Shown here in pieces: positions 41,018 through 48,369 of a DNA stretch of 64,000 nucleotides. The notes beneath the pieces were generated by a model. The model did no database searches. It saw nothing but the letters and a program-made list of their open reading frames with translations, and had not been told where the DNA came from. Within the stretch, counting starts at the first letter, position 1. Every line of letters starts with the position of its first letter. The stretch is from NCBI GenBank assembly GCA_045632485.1, contig JAZQWT010000155.1:1-64000 (forward strand). The letters are read 5' to 3'. The translations under genes and the position numbers were made by a program. The DNA is from SIG575 sp045632485 (GTDB lineage Bacteria > Bacillota > Clostridia > Oscillospirales > Acutalibacteraceae).

Positions 41018-41920
41018 TTATCCGAGAAAATCTAAATCATCTTCAGCATACGGGTCAACCGCTATGCCGCTTCCGTTTGGTATGTAATACTTGCCGTTTC
41101 TGTACTCATAATTCTTGCCCTTAATGGTTACAATACCTGCATTTACTTGCGGCTGATGTGATTTGTTTTCATAATTACCGTCAAGAACCTTTGCAAAGTT
41201 GCTATCCTTCAACAACCAATCAAAGTTAGCCTGCCAATTTCGGTTATTTGCACCTTTCAAGAAAGAACTTGCTTCTGCTTTTTCAAACATTTCTTTGAAT
41301 TGCTCTACAGAATATGTATTAAGCCTTGCTTTTATTGCCTGTTTTCTTTTATCAGACAACACGGTTAAGCGTGGAAACGATATGCAAATATCGTTATACA
41401 AATCTTTGATTTGTTCATAATCTATTCTTATTCTATTCTCTTTCTTATCTTCTTCTAATCTATTCTTATCTGTTGCATTACAATCCATTTCACAATCATT
41501 ACTGTAATCATTACATTCTGAGTTTTCGGCAAGAAGTTTCTGCTTTTCTCTATGTTTTGCTACCCTCTGCCTGTTAAGTTCTTTTGCTTTTTCAAGTTTA
41601 TCTAAACTCTGATGTTTCTCCCAATTCGGAATAGTAATTGTTCCGTCAACAATCTCTATCATTCCGTATTGCTCAAACATCTTTAATGCAAGTCTTACCG
41701 TGTTAATAGGTCTGCGGAAAATCGTTGACAACATTTCATCGGTGTAGGCTATCCTATCGTTAAGCATAAACACACCTGAGTTGTTTTGTTTTCCTGCCAT
41801 ACAAAGCAATTTGAACCATATAACAATTATTCCGTCTGCTTCGGGCATACTTTCAATGAGTATTATTTTTTCATCATTAAAAATATCTGTGCAAATCTTT
41901 ATCCATTTTACATCAGCCAA
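41018..41920 (-). CDS. Replisome organiser (phage_rep_org_N family)
   Basis: About 300 residues; a TTG at 41920 with AAAGGAG upstream fits best, a GTG at 41929 is the alternative. The start LADVKWIKICTDIFNDEKI and GIIVIWFKLLCMAGKQNNSGVFML are the N-terminal signature of phage replisome organisers. Then comes a winged helix, TIFRRPINTVRLALKMFEQYGMIEI. The C-terminal part has FKEMFEKAEASSFLKGANNRNWQANFDWLLKDSNFAKVLDG-type sequence. It binds the origin and recruits the loader. Confidence 0.93.
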   Translation of the reverse strand: MADVKWIKICTDIFNDEKIILIESMPEADGIIVIWFKLLCMAGKQNNSGVFMLNDRIAYTDEMLSTIFRRPINTVRLALKMFEQYGMIEIVDGTITIPNWEKHQSLDKLEKAKELNRQRVAKHREKQKLLAENSECNDYSNDCEMDCNATDKNRLEEDKKENRIRIDYEQIKDLYNDICISFPRLTVLSDKRKQAIKARLNTYSVEQFKEMFEKAEASSFLKGANNRNWQANFDWLLKDSNFAKVLDGNYENKSHQPQVNAGIVTIKGKNYEYRNGKYYIPNGSGIAVDPYAEDDLDFLG

Positions 41921-42095
41921 TTCGCCCACTCCTTTCCCTAAAACAAAATGGATTCTGCATATTTTTACTTATTAAGAAAAAAGGAAATTCTCCCATACGG
42001 AACAAATGACATTTGCCTAAATATTTTTCATTGGGGATTTCCTCAAAATGTGTGCAGTGCTTACACCTTATGCGGTTTGATATGTAGTCACCCAT
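41913..42095 (-). CDS. 60-residue Cys-containing protein
   Basis: ATG 42095; MGDYISNRIRCKHCTHFEEIPNEKYLGKC... with a CxxC pair and a third Cys, the CxxCxxFE...GxC pattern of small phage zinc proteins. It is the first gene after the structured RNA at 42111-42224. Confidence 0.65.
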   Translation of the reverse strand: MGDYISNRIRCKHCTHFEEIPNEKYLGKCHLFRMGEFPFFLISKNMQNPFCFRERSGRIG

Positions 42096-42110
42096 TATTA
42101 CTTTCCTTTC

Positions 42111-42224
42111 AAAATAAAAAGCGTACCGTATGGAGTGTTAGCGGCACTCGCATACAATACGCCCTTGTGATAACAATATTTTCTTTACTGTGTAACAGCA
42201 CCGCTAATACCGTTATCACAAGAA
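42111..42224 (-). ncRNA. Structured RNA 1 with intramolecular kissing loop and own terminator
   Basis: Transcribed leftwards from the consensus promoter at 42226-42253. Hairpin 1 has an 11-bp perfect stem (CTTGTGATAAC/GTTATCACAAG) whose loop contains TTAGCGG. Hairpin 2 (GCGTA..GTATG/CATAC..TACGC plus GAGTG/CACTC) has a 7-nt loop that is exactly CCGCTAA, complementary to loop 1. It is followed by TTTTTATTTT, an intrinsic terminator. No ORF. The architecture matches RNA 2 at 47270-47376. A stand-alone sRNA or a regulated leader; function unknown. Confidence 0.7.
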
Positions 42225-42225
42225 T

Positions 42226-42253
42226 ATTATATCGAAATAATGTAAAATGTCAA
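42226..42253 (-). promoter_or_regulatory. Strong promoter of structured RNA 1
   Basis: TTGACA, 16-bp spacer, TATAAT on the minus strand: both hexamers are perfect consensus. Transcription would begin at about 42219-42220, within or next to the first stem. Confidence 0.85.
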
Positions 42254-42271
42254 TAAGTTTTGATAACTTCA

Positions 42272-42505
42272 TCAAAAATGTTTCATTCCGTCACCAAATG
42301 ATGATACGCTTGAGGGTTCTTCGGTTTTGTTGTTTTCCCTGCTCTTTTCGTCACTTGATACCGACACAGAACCAAAAACGGCAGGTATTAAATACCACCA
42401 AAGCAAACCGTATTTATTGGAATAAATAGCGGCTATCGTTATGCACACAATAAATGTCACCGTTACAATTCCGTGAAGTATTACACAGGTTTTTGTTGCG
42501 TTCAT
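42272..42505 (-). CDS. 77-residue membrane protein
   Basis: MNATKTCVILHGIVTVTFIVCITIAAIY (first transmembrane helix), YGLLWWYLIPAVFGSVSV (second), then a charged Ser/Glu-rich cytosolic tail. Unknown function. It overlaps the 84-residue gene upstream by four bases. Confidence 0.68.
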   Translation of the reverse strand: MNATKTCVILHGIVTVTFIVCITIAAIYSNKYGLLWWYLIPAVFGSVSVSSDEKSRENNKTEEPSSVSSFGDGMKHF

Positions 42506-42756
42506 TCGTCTATTTCTCCTTCTATCGCTTCTTCTCTTAATTTATCAACAATAAACTGTCCGTTGTTACCTGACAACAATTGTCCCCAATCTGATAAAAA
42601 GAAGCGTTCAAGACTTTTTTTTGCAAATGTCCCGTTTCGCTTTTCGTACTTGTCGGGGCTGTGCGTCTTTTTAACGGCTTTTCGATAATCCAATACTGCC
42701 TGATGCATTATCGCAATTATCAGTCGTTCATATTCTTTATAGTTTGAATTGCTCAT
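42502..42756 (-). CDS. Hypothetical 84-residue protein
   Basis: MSNSNYKEYERLIIAIMHQAVLDYRKAVKK... LERFFLSDWGQLLSGNNGQFIVDKLREEAIEG. FFLSDWxxxL is seen in small phage proteins near replication genes; no defined function. Confidence 0.7.
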   Translation of the reverse strand: MSNSNYKEYERLIIAIMHQAVLDYRKAVKKTHSPDKYEKRNGTFAKKSLERFFLSDWGQLLSGNNGQFIVDKLREEAIEGEIDE

Positions 42757-42758
42757 AG

Positions 42759-43277
42759 TTATTCCATTAAATCAGTTGGATTTGCTTCATAGAGTACCGC
42801 AAGCAACATTGTTTGAGAGATTGTAGGTGAACATACTGTATTCTCAAATTTTGAAAGCAGGGGAGGGTCTATGTTTTCCCCTTTGCTTTTAAGGAACTCG
42901 CAAACTTCTATTTGGCTCAGTCCCTTTGCTATTCTCAGTTGCTTCAACGGACTATCAAAAAGGCTTTTCTGACCGTTGCTATCTTTTTGAACTCTTGTTA
43001 TCTTTTTTAACGGTGCAAATGTATGTCTTGCTCTGTTCATACATTCCCGTCTGTACTGCTCTATTTCTTCGGTATTATCTGTAAGGTAAAATCCTTTGTT
43101 TTTACTACTGCGGATTAAAACATAATCATCGCCGTTATCAAGGCTACTTAATTCGTGTAGTATGCTACGGACTTTTCGATATGAACAACTCCACAAGTCT
43201 GCTAATTCAGAATACGATATTGCATTTCTTTTACCAATCGGCAGACAACTCCAATAAAATTCAAGTTTTTCTGTCAT
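42759..43277 (-). CDS. Two-domain DNA-binding protein (winged helix plus XRE HTH)
   Basis: About 172 residues from ATG 43277 (RBS AGAGGTGAAAACA). The N-terminal winged helix is NAISYSELADLWSCSYRKVRSILHEL. A middle linker is followed by a C-terminal Cro/C1-type HTH (LKQLRIAKGLSQIEVCEFLKSKG...PPLLSKFENTVCSP). Probably an early gene regulator between SSB and the replication block. Confidence 0.78.
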   Translation of the reverse strand: MTEKLEFYWSCLPIGKRNAISYSELADLWSCSYRKVRSILHELSSLDNGDDYVLIRSSKNKGFYLTDNTEEIEQYRRECMNRARHTFAPLKKITRVQKDSNGQKSLFDSPLKQLRIAKGLSQIEVCEFLKSKGENIDPPLLSKFENTVCSPTISQTMLLAVLYEANPTDLME

Positions 43278-43289
43278 TGTTTTCACCTC

Positions 43290-43676
43290 TTAGAACGGCA
43301 GGTCATCGTCCGATGTATCAATATCGGGAATGTTAAGTGCTGAACCCGTTGCTGTATTGCCACTATCCTGTTTCTTTTCGCAGAAATGAGATTGTTCCAC
43401 AACAAGTTCCGTTACTTTTCGTTTTTCGCCGTTGTTCGTTTCAAATGTTCTTGTCTGATATGAACCCTGAACGCATATTAAACTGCCTTTTCTGTAATGC
43501 TTGCAGATATGGTCTGCCGCCTTTTCCCAAGCCACGCAGTCAATCCAATCAGTTTTTTCTTTGTCATAGTTTCTCGGCACTGCAAGGGTAAATGATGTTA
43601 CATTCTTTCCGCTTGTGGTTGTGCGAAGTTCAGGGTCAGCCACAAAGCGTCCCATAATTATTCCGCTGTTAAGCAT
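43290..43676 (-). CDS. ssb: Single-stranded DNA-binding protein
   Basis: A 128-residue OB-fold SSB: IIMGRFVADPELRTTTSGKNVTSFTLAV, DWIDCVAWEKAADHICKHYRKGSLICVQGSY, TRTFETNNGEKRKVTELVV, and an acidic C-terminal tip DDDLPF that docks partner proteins. It coats ssDNA during replication and RecT-mediated recombination. Confidence 0.96.
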   Translation of the reverse strand: MLNSGIIMGRFVADPELRTTTSGKNVTSFTLAVPRNYDKEKTDWIDCVAWEKAADHICKHYRKGSLICVQGSYQTRTFETNNGEKRKVTELVVEQSHFCEKKQDSGNTATGSALNIPDIDTSDDDLPF

Positions 43677-43861
43677 TATTCTGTCACCTCAGTTAATGAT
43701 TTTTTTATACATTCAATGCAGAGTTCTTCACCCTCATACTTATAAAGAGTTTCTTCCTCTCCGCAATTGTCACAATAGAATCGGGTTACACTTCTGTTCG
43801 GGCAACTGCTCCCCAAACAGGGCAATCCACATTGTACACATTCGTTCTCTACCTTTTTCAT
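43676..43861 (-). CDS. 61-residue zinc-ribbon protein
   Basis: MKKVENECVQCGLPCLGSSCP..., then YCDNCGEEETLYKYEGEELCIECIKKSL. Eight Cys in CxxC pairs form two probable zinc sites. Stop overlaps the ssb start. Found next to ssb in several Clostridia phages. Confidence 0.72.
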   Translation of the reverse strand: MKKVENECVQCGLPCLGSSCPNRSVTRFYCDNCGEEETLYKYEGEELCIECIKKSLTEVTE

Positions 43862-43942
43862 ACCGCTTCTTCCTTTTTTTGTATTAGTGTAAAATAAAAT
43901 TGTTGTGCTGATTTGTTAAAAATATTAACAAATTATTAATAC

Positions 43943-43966
43943 TGCTTACAAAGTGACGCATTAAAG
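43943..43966. repeat. Dispersed gene-end motif, copy 2
   Basis: Plus strand TGCTTACAAAGTGACGCATT(AAAG), at the stop codon of the HNH/DUF968-like gene. Member of the five-copy family (39067, 44833, 49753, 50640). Confidence 0.55.
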
Positions 43967-44254
43967 ATAATTCTTGCCTATGAGTGCAATAAACTCTTCT
44001 CTGCTGTGTGTTTCCTCGTATTTGCGTTGGCAATGTTGCTTTAACATCAAATCAAGTTCGTGTCCGTTTTTGCCGTGTACTCCCTCGTTTGATTGATTAT
44101 GTAGCCAACCTGCAAGGTACACAACAAAGCCGTTTTCATCAGATATTTTTCTTCGTCCTGTACCTCCGTAGATATGGTGAAGATGAAGATTATTTGTCTG
44201 CCCTGTTATGTAACATTCTTTTTTGTCACCCTGTAGAATACTTTGCTTAGTCAT
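43961..44254 (-). CDS. HNH-like putative nuclease (DUF968-type)
   Basis: About 97 residues from ATG 44254. KKECYITGQTNNLHLHHIYGG (Cys, then His-His), AGWLHNQSNEGVHGKNGHELD, and a helical C-terminus ending FIALIGKNYL. The H-H-I-x-G-G plus H-N...G-V-H pattern is that of small phage HNH-like recombination nucleases often next to NinB-like genes. Catalysis is unproven. Confidence 0.75.
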   Translation of the reverse strand: MTKQSILQGDKKECYITGQTNNLHLHHIYGGTGRRKISDENGFVVYLAGWLHNQSNEGVHGKNGHELDLMLKQHCQRKYEETHSREEFIALIGKNYL

Positions 44255-44814
44255 TTTTCCTCTCCCCACAAACTTATTAAATTTGCTATCTCCGCAGGAG
44301 TTTTTGTTTCTATACCTACTGCTTCACAATCCTGCACTATGTTATTAATCAGGCGGCTCATTTGCTGTTTGTTGTAGCGGCTACTGCCATAATAAAAGCG
44401 GATTATTTCTTTTTCACCGTCAGCCGTGAAATCAACTCGTTCCGTGAACCAACCAAGCCCAATTAATCCCCACGCCGTACAACGCCATTTAACCTTATCA
44501 GGCTCAATTTCATCATCATACCAAACGCCTATTTCTTTTATTGCATTGCGGTATATTTCCTCTTTGGTATGTTTGACTTTTTCATCACTGAGTTTTTCAG
44601 CCAATTTACCGCATAGCAACCAAAAATAAGAGTTTGCATTTAATGACCGCTTTTCCCTGTATTTCTCTATCTGAATTGATACTTTTTCGTGATTTTTCAA
44701 TTCATCATAAATTGACATTGCCGCCTGTTTCTCATTGACTTCAAGCGTGATTTTGGGCTTTCCTGAAGCAAAATTCAGGCTCATATCAACAATCTTTCCT
44801 GTTAATTCGCTCAT
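44251..44814 (-). CDS. NinB-like recombination protein
   Basis: A 187-residue protein with KYREKRSLNANSYFWLLCGKLAEKL and FYYGSSRYNKQQMSRLINNIVQDCEAVGIETKTPAEIA, the signature of NinB/Orf family recombination mediators in Firmicutes phages. It probably helps RecT load on SSB-coated DNA. It shares a four-base overlap with the HNH-like gene. Confidence 0.85.
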   Translation of the reverse strand: MSELTGKIVDMSLNFASGKPKITLEVNEKQAAMSIYDELKNHEKVSIQIEKYREKRSLNANSYFWLLCGKLAEKLSDEKVKHTKEEIYRNAIKEIGVWYDDEIEPDKVKWRCTAWGLIGLGWFTERVDFTADGEKEIIRFYYGSSRYNKQQMSRLINNIVQDCEAVGIETKTPAEIANLISLWGEEK

Positions 44815-44832
44815 TGCTCTTACCTCTTATTT

Positions 44833-44856
44833 TGCTAACAAACCGACACATTATAG
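44833..44856. repeat. Dispersed gene-end motif, copy 3
   Basis: Plus strand TGCTAACAAACCGACACATT(ATAG). This copy overlaps the last codons and stop of the methyltransferase gene (encoding NVSVC), so it contributes to coding sequence there. Confidence 0.55.
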
Positions 44857-45953
44857 ATATGCTCATTTATGCGTTTTTCAGCAATCTCGCAATACTCTTT
44901 TGAAAGTTCAAATCCTATATAATTGCGGTTGTTTTCTACAGAAACCTTCGCCGTTGTACCGCTTCCTATAAAGGGGTCAAGCACGATGCCTTTGACGGGA
45001 CAACACGCCAAAATAGGAATTTTAATCAACTCTTCGGGATAGGGTGCATAATGACACCCCTTAAATGGTTTTGTGTTAATGCTCCATATGGCTCTTTTTA
45101 TACGCCCCTTTTCAACATTTTTCAAAATATCGTCCGTTTCAATTGTTATATCATTCAATTGTTGGTCTATTTTTTGAAACTCCTTGCTCCAATCATCAAC
45201 AAGCCATTTTATGCTATTCCAATCTTCTGCTGAAGGATATGCAAAACCACTTTTATCCCGTCTGAACCAATGTTCAACTTTGCTCTGTTTAAGGGCAGAA
45301 TTTTCTACAATCTTCTCGATTGTTATACGGCTTCTCATAAATGACACAAACTCTTCTTGTGAGGGTAAATTTTTTCGCAAAAAAACTAATTTCTGTCCTC
45401 GGCTTTTGTTCATTCCTTGTCTTACAGTGCTTTCTTGTTTAGTGTCTTTGTATTTGCTTGTTTTGTTTTTTGCTCTTTTTGGTGTAGTCGGAACAACTGA
45501 TTTAAGCGGTTCGTATTGCGTTTCAAAATAATACTTATTTTTCTTTGTGAAGAAGAATAACTTTTCATAATCATTGTTAAATCGTGTCTTTGCACTTGAC
45601 GGCATTGCATTTGGTTTATGCCATATTATCTCATTTCGGCAAATCCAACCGCTATCCACCATTTTTATCTTAAATCTATCAGGTATGCAGGCAAGAGATT
45701 GCTTTTGGTAAACATCATCAATATTCACCCAACAACTTCCCTCGTCTTTGAGAACTCTGTAACACTCGTTGAATACAGACATAAGACTGTCTATGTAATC
45801 ATCATATGTTTCTTCTTGCCCTATTTGTCCTTCAGTTCCATAATCCCTCAAATTAAAATATGGTGGTGAAGTTATTATCATATCAATACTCTTATCAGGA
45901 ATTAGTTTCATTCCCTCTAAACAGTCCATATTGTAAATCTTGTTAATTTCCAT
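44835..45953 (-). CDS. Site-specific DNA methyltransferase (TSPPY type, beta class)
   Basis: 372 residues from ATG 45953. The catalytic motif IV comes first: MIITSPPYFNLRDYG (25-39), and motif I DPFIGSGTTAKVSVEN is at the C-terminus (326 on). This is the circularly ordered beta class, giving N4-cytosine or N6-adenine methylation. The central variable region (~150-260) is the target recognition domain. It probably shields phage DNA from host restriction. It directly follows the broken beta-lactamase-fold gene. Confidence 0.92.
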   Translation of the reverse strand: MEINKIYNMDCLEGMKLIPDKSIDMIITSPPYFNLRDYGTEGQIGQEETYDDYIDSLMSVFNECYRVLKDEGSCWVNIDDVYQKQSLACIPDRFKIKMVDSGWICRNEIIWHKPNAMPSSAKTRFNNDYEKLFFFTKKNKYYFETQYEPLKSVVPTTPKRAKNKTSKYKDTKQESTVRQGMNKSRGQKLVFLRKNLPSQEEFVSFMRSRITIEKIVENSALKQSKVEHWFRRDKSGFAYPSAEDWNSIKWLVDDWSKEFQKIDQQLNDITIETDDILKNVEKGRIKRAIWSINTKPFKGCHYAPYPEELIKIPILACCPVKGIVLDPFIGSGTTAKVSVENNRNYIGFELSKEYCEIAEKRINEHIYNVSVC

Positions 45954-46632
45954 TATTCGTCTTGATACTCCCACTCTCTTGATTTTTTGCTTTTCTTTTC
46001 CTTATGCTGATGAAGAAACACATAATTGCTATGCTTACCCATATTTCTAAGGAGAAATTCGCTCGCTTGTTCGTGCGACAAGTGATATTTTGCCGTTCTA
46101 AATTCGTAAACATATTGTCCTGTTGCCGTTTTTTCAATTATTCGCTTTTCCAATTCTTCTTCTTCAAAATTACTCTCAAGCAAATAAAGGGTGTAATTTT
46201 TTGCGGTGATACCTTGTAAGTGCCCTGTATCAGTTACATATAATACTTTTTTCTCGTCAATATAAAGCCGATAGCCGTTGTTTGGTACATCGTGATATAG
46301 TTTGACAGGTGCAACCTTAAATGCTTTGTAATCGTAAATTTTGCCGATTTTATACACATCTATGCTTTGTTTCGGTATTCCACCGTCTAAAAGCGGTTTT
46401 ACAAGCCATTCACAGCAACCCACTCTAATAGTCGGTCTTTCATCAACTAACTTCTTAATAGTTTTGATATTAAAATGGTCGGTTAGGAATGGATATGAGT
46501 TAATAGCACTAAACTCAAATTCCTGTAAACATTCTTTAACGCCTTAAAACTTACACCAATATCAATTAATATGTTTTTGTTAAGAACAACTGCGTTCCCC
46601 TGTGACCCCGTGCTTATAATTTCATATTCCAT
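45953..46632 (-). pseudogene. Metallo-beta-lactamase-fold hydrolase, broken at its active-site motif
   Basis: ATG 46632 starts MEYEIISTGSQGNAVVLNKNIL...LLTHIHS, then TAA at 46483-46485. In another frame the protein resumes at 46480 with DHFNIKTIKKLVDERPTIRVGCC and continues for about 170 residues to 45953. Joining the pieces gives HxHxDH (HIHSDH), the metal site of the family, so about five bases look inserted inside it. Intact homologues lie next to RecT in many Firmicutes phages. Mutation or sequencing error cannot be told apart here. Confidence 0.82.
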
Positions 46633-46634
46633 TT

Positions 46635-47258
46635 TTATATCACCCCCGTTTCAAGAGTTCGCTCAACACTCCACCCGTTTTTAAGCCTTTTTTGTATAGT
46701 TTGTCTTTTTATTCCTGTTGTTTCAGCCCATTGTGTGATAGTTTTTGTTTCACCTTTGTATGTAACAAGGTGATTATTTCTTTTGTTGTTTGCCTGTTCT
46801 TTTTGAGTAGCCCACCTGCAATTTGACGGTTCGTAATTCCCATTTGTGTCTATTCGGTCAAGTGTTAAATTATCAGCATACCCGTTAGCCATAGCCCAAT
46901 CATAGAACGCTTGAAAATCGTGTAGCCATTCAGCACATACGCTTATTCCCCTTGCTCCGTGCGTTTTATATGAGTGTGTCAATGGTCTGCAACACCGATT
47001 TTTCATATCTCTCCACACTTGATATATCCTTGTTCCACATTTCCCGTGTTTTGTGCTTCTTTTGATTGTCTGCTCTCTCTCATAACAACCGCAACTTTGT
47101 GTGTGACCGCTTTTGAGATTTCCTGCGGAAACTATTGATTCATTACCACAATCGCATTTGCAAAGCCACTTTGCACCGCCGTCTTTTGCATTTTCTGAAC
47201 GCTCAACAACTGTCAGACTACCAAAATGTTGCCCTGTTAAATCTATAAACTTGCTCAT
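46635..47258 (-). CDS. AP2/HNH-type homing endonuclease, paralogue 2
   Basis: A 207-residue protein similar along its whole length to the one at 39461-40108. It has GSLTVVERSEN, WLCKCDCGNES, HTQSCGCYERE, YQVWRDMKNRC, DNLTLDRIDTNGNYEPSNCRW, and the C-terminal HTH ITQWAETTGIKRQTIQKRL. It lies between RecT and the beta-lactamase-fold gene, with its own strong promoter and RNA leader upstream. A selfish element that has duplicated within this genome or entered twice. Confidence 0.88.
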   Translation of the reverse strand: MSKFIDLTGQHFGSLTVVERSENAKDGGAKWLCKCDCGNESIVSAGNLKSGHTQSCGCYEREQTIKRSTKHGKCGTRIYQVWRDMKNRCCRPLTHSYKTHGARGISVCAEWLHDFQAFYDWAMANGYADNLTLDRIDTNGNYEPSNCRWATQKEQANNKRNNHLVTYKGETKTITQWAETTGIKRQTIQKRLKNGWSVERTLETGVI

Positions 47259-47269
47259 TTTTTACTCCA

Positions 47270-47376
47270 AAACAAAAAACCGCAAGGTACTTGTATGGTG
47301 CGAACACACTTTCCCCTGCGGATTTTGACATAATTATAGAATTGTTTGTTAAATGTTTCGCACCCATTCAACAAGG
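47270..47376 (-). ncRNA. Structured RNA 2 with kissing-loop architecture and own terminator
   Basis: Starts at the consensus promoter 47379-47407. Hairpin 1: TTGTTGAA/TTTAACAA with a 13-nt loop holding GGTGCGAA. Hairpin 2: CCGCAGGG/CCTTGCGG followed by TTTTTT (terminator), and its loop holds TTCGCACC, an 8-nt perfect complement of loop 1. Near the end both RNAs read CATACxxGTAC(..)GC. It precedes the AP2/HNH gene. The layout equals RNA 1 at 42111-42224 although the pairing sequences differ. Confidence 0.7.
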
Positions 47377-47378
47377 AA

Positions 47379-47407
47379 ATTATATCAAAATAGTAAATAT
47401 CTGTCAA
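47379..47407 (-). promoter_or_regulatory. Consensus promoter of structured RNA 2
   Basis: TTGACA, 17-bp spacer, TATAAT on the minus strand: perfect sigma-A consensus, just downstream of the RecT stop codon. Confidence 0.9.
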
Positions 47408-47428
47408 GGGAGTATTTTGAATATTCAA

Positions 47429-48139
47429 TTATAATTCGTCCATTGATACAACATTACCAACAGGCATTGCTTCAACCTCAATAGGTTCGTTCTGCTGTAT
47501 CACCTCGTCACGCTGTACGGTATTTTCGGCAGGTAATTCAACGCCCATTTCTTCTGCTTCGTACATACCGCCTAAGTCCTCAATGAATGTTTCACGCAAC
47601 GCTCTGACTTTTGCAACCTTTTCAACCATTGTTGCACCTTTGCCACTCCAATTTGAGTTAAGTTTTCCGTCCTTTGTTCTCTGAGCGACTTCATCAAAAG
47701 CAACTGAACAATATGTAGGGTATTCCCAATTCTTGCGATAGACTTTAGCCCAACCGCCAACAAGGTTTTCTTTCGCTTTCAAATAGAAAGTACCTTTGCG
47801 TTCAACAATTTCACCTGAATCAACTTTTTCAACGATAACGCCGCTTTCCATACCGTTGTAAAACGGATTGCGAATAGCCCTTTTTAATACTGCATCTTTA
47901 CCGACAACTATCTGTGCGGGACTATTGCCGAACTTGATACAATAGGCTTCTTTCAGGAATGGATTAAGTTTTCTTGCAGAACACAACGATGTAAACATTT
48001 TGAACTCAGGGAGCGTGATTTCGCCGCTTGTACCGACAATGTATTCCTGTACGATTTTCGGTGTTAATTTAATCTTTTCGCCGTCCACCTCATAAACAAC
48101 GGCTAATTCTTTGCTTTCCTGCTGTACTTCATTACTCAT
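47429..48139 (-). CDS. recT: RecT/Bet-family single-strand annealing recombinase
   Basis: A 236-residue protein with the Bet/RecT pattern: ITLPEFKMFTSLCSARKLNPFLKEAYCIKFG, PAQIVVGKDAVLKRAIRNPFYNGMESGVIV, GGWAKVYRKNWEYP and MVEKVAKVRALRETF. It anneals complementary single strands in phage recombination. The partner nuclease gene is not a classical RecE; the adjacent beta-lactamase-fold gene is broken, while DUF1351 and SSB genes are nearby. Confidence 0.93.
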   Translation of the reverse strand: MSNEVQQESKELAVVYEVDGEKIKLTPKIVQEYIVGTSGEITLPEFKMFTSLCSARKLNPFLKEAYCIKFGNSPAQIVVGKDAVLKRAIRNPFYNGMESGVIVEKVDSGEIVERKGTFYLKAKENLVGGWAKVYRKNWEYPTYCSVAFDEVAQRTKDGKLNSNWSGKGATMVEKVAKVRALRETFIEDLGGMYEAEEMGVELPAENTVQRDEVIQQNEPIEVEAMPVGNVVSMDEL

Positions 48140-48141
48140 TG

Positions 48142-48369
48142 TTATTTATCCTCGCTTTCATTTGTTGTAATTTCAATATTCTGTTCGCAGATACCTTTCA
48201 GGCAATCTACTGTTTTTACTGCCATTTCGTAGCCTTCTTTCAGGCGGTCTGCTCTATATGAAACTCGGAGATTATACTCCGTTTCAGGGGTATATCTTTC
48301 AATACATTTCTTTGCCTGTGCATACCAATATGACAGCACATCAATAGGTATATTCACTTTTTCATTCAT
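48142..48369 (-). CDS. Hypothetical 75-residue protein upstream of RecT
   Basis: From ATG 48369 (MNEKVNIPIDVLSYWYAQAKKCIERYTPE...). Helical, with YRADRLKEGYEMAVKTVDCLKGI. It sits between DUF1351 and RecT, where such small genes are usual. No function known. Confidence 0.68.
   Translation of the reverse strand: MNEKVNIPIDVLSYWYAQAKKCIERYTPETEYNLRVSYRADRLKEGYEMAVKTVDCLKGICEQNIEITTNESEDK

Noticed and set aside
41190..41240. Replication origin inside the replisome organiser gene
   Set aside because: Origins of this type often lie within the organiser gene, but I saw no clear iterons or AT-rich unwinding element that would support a call.
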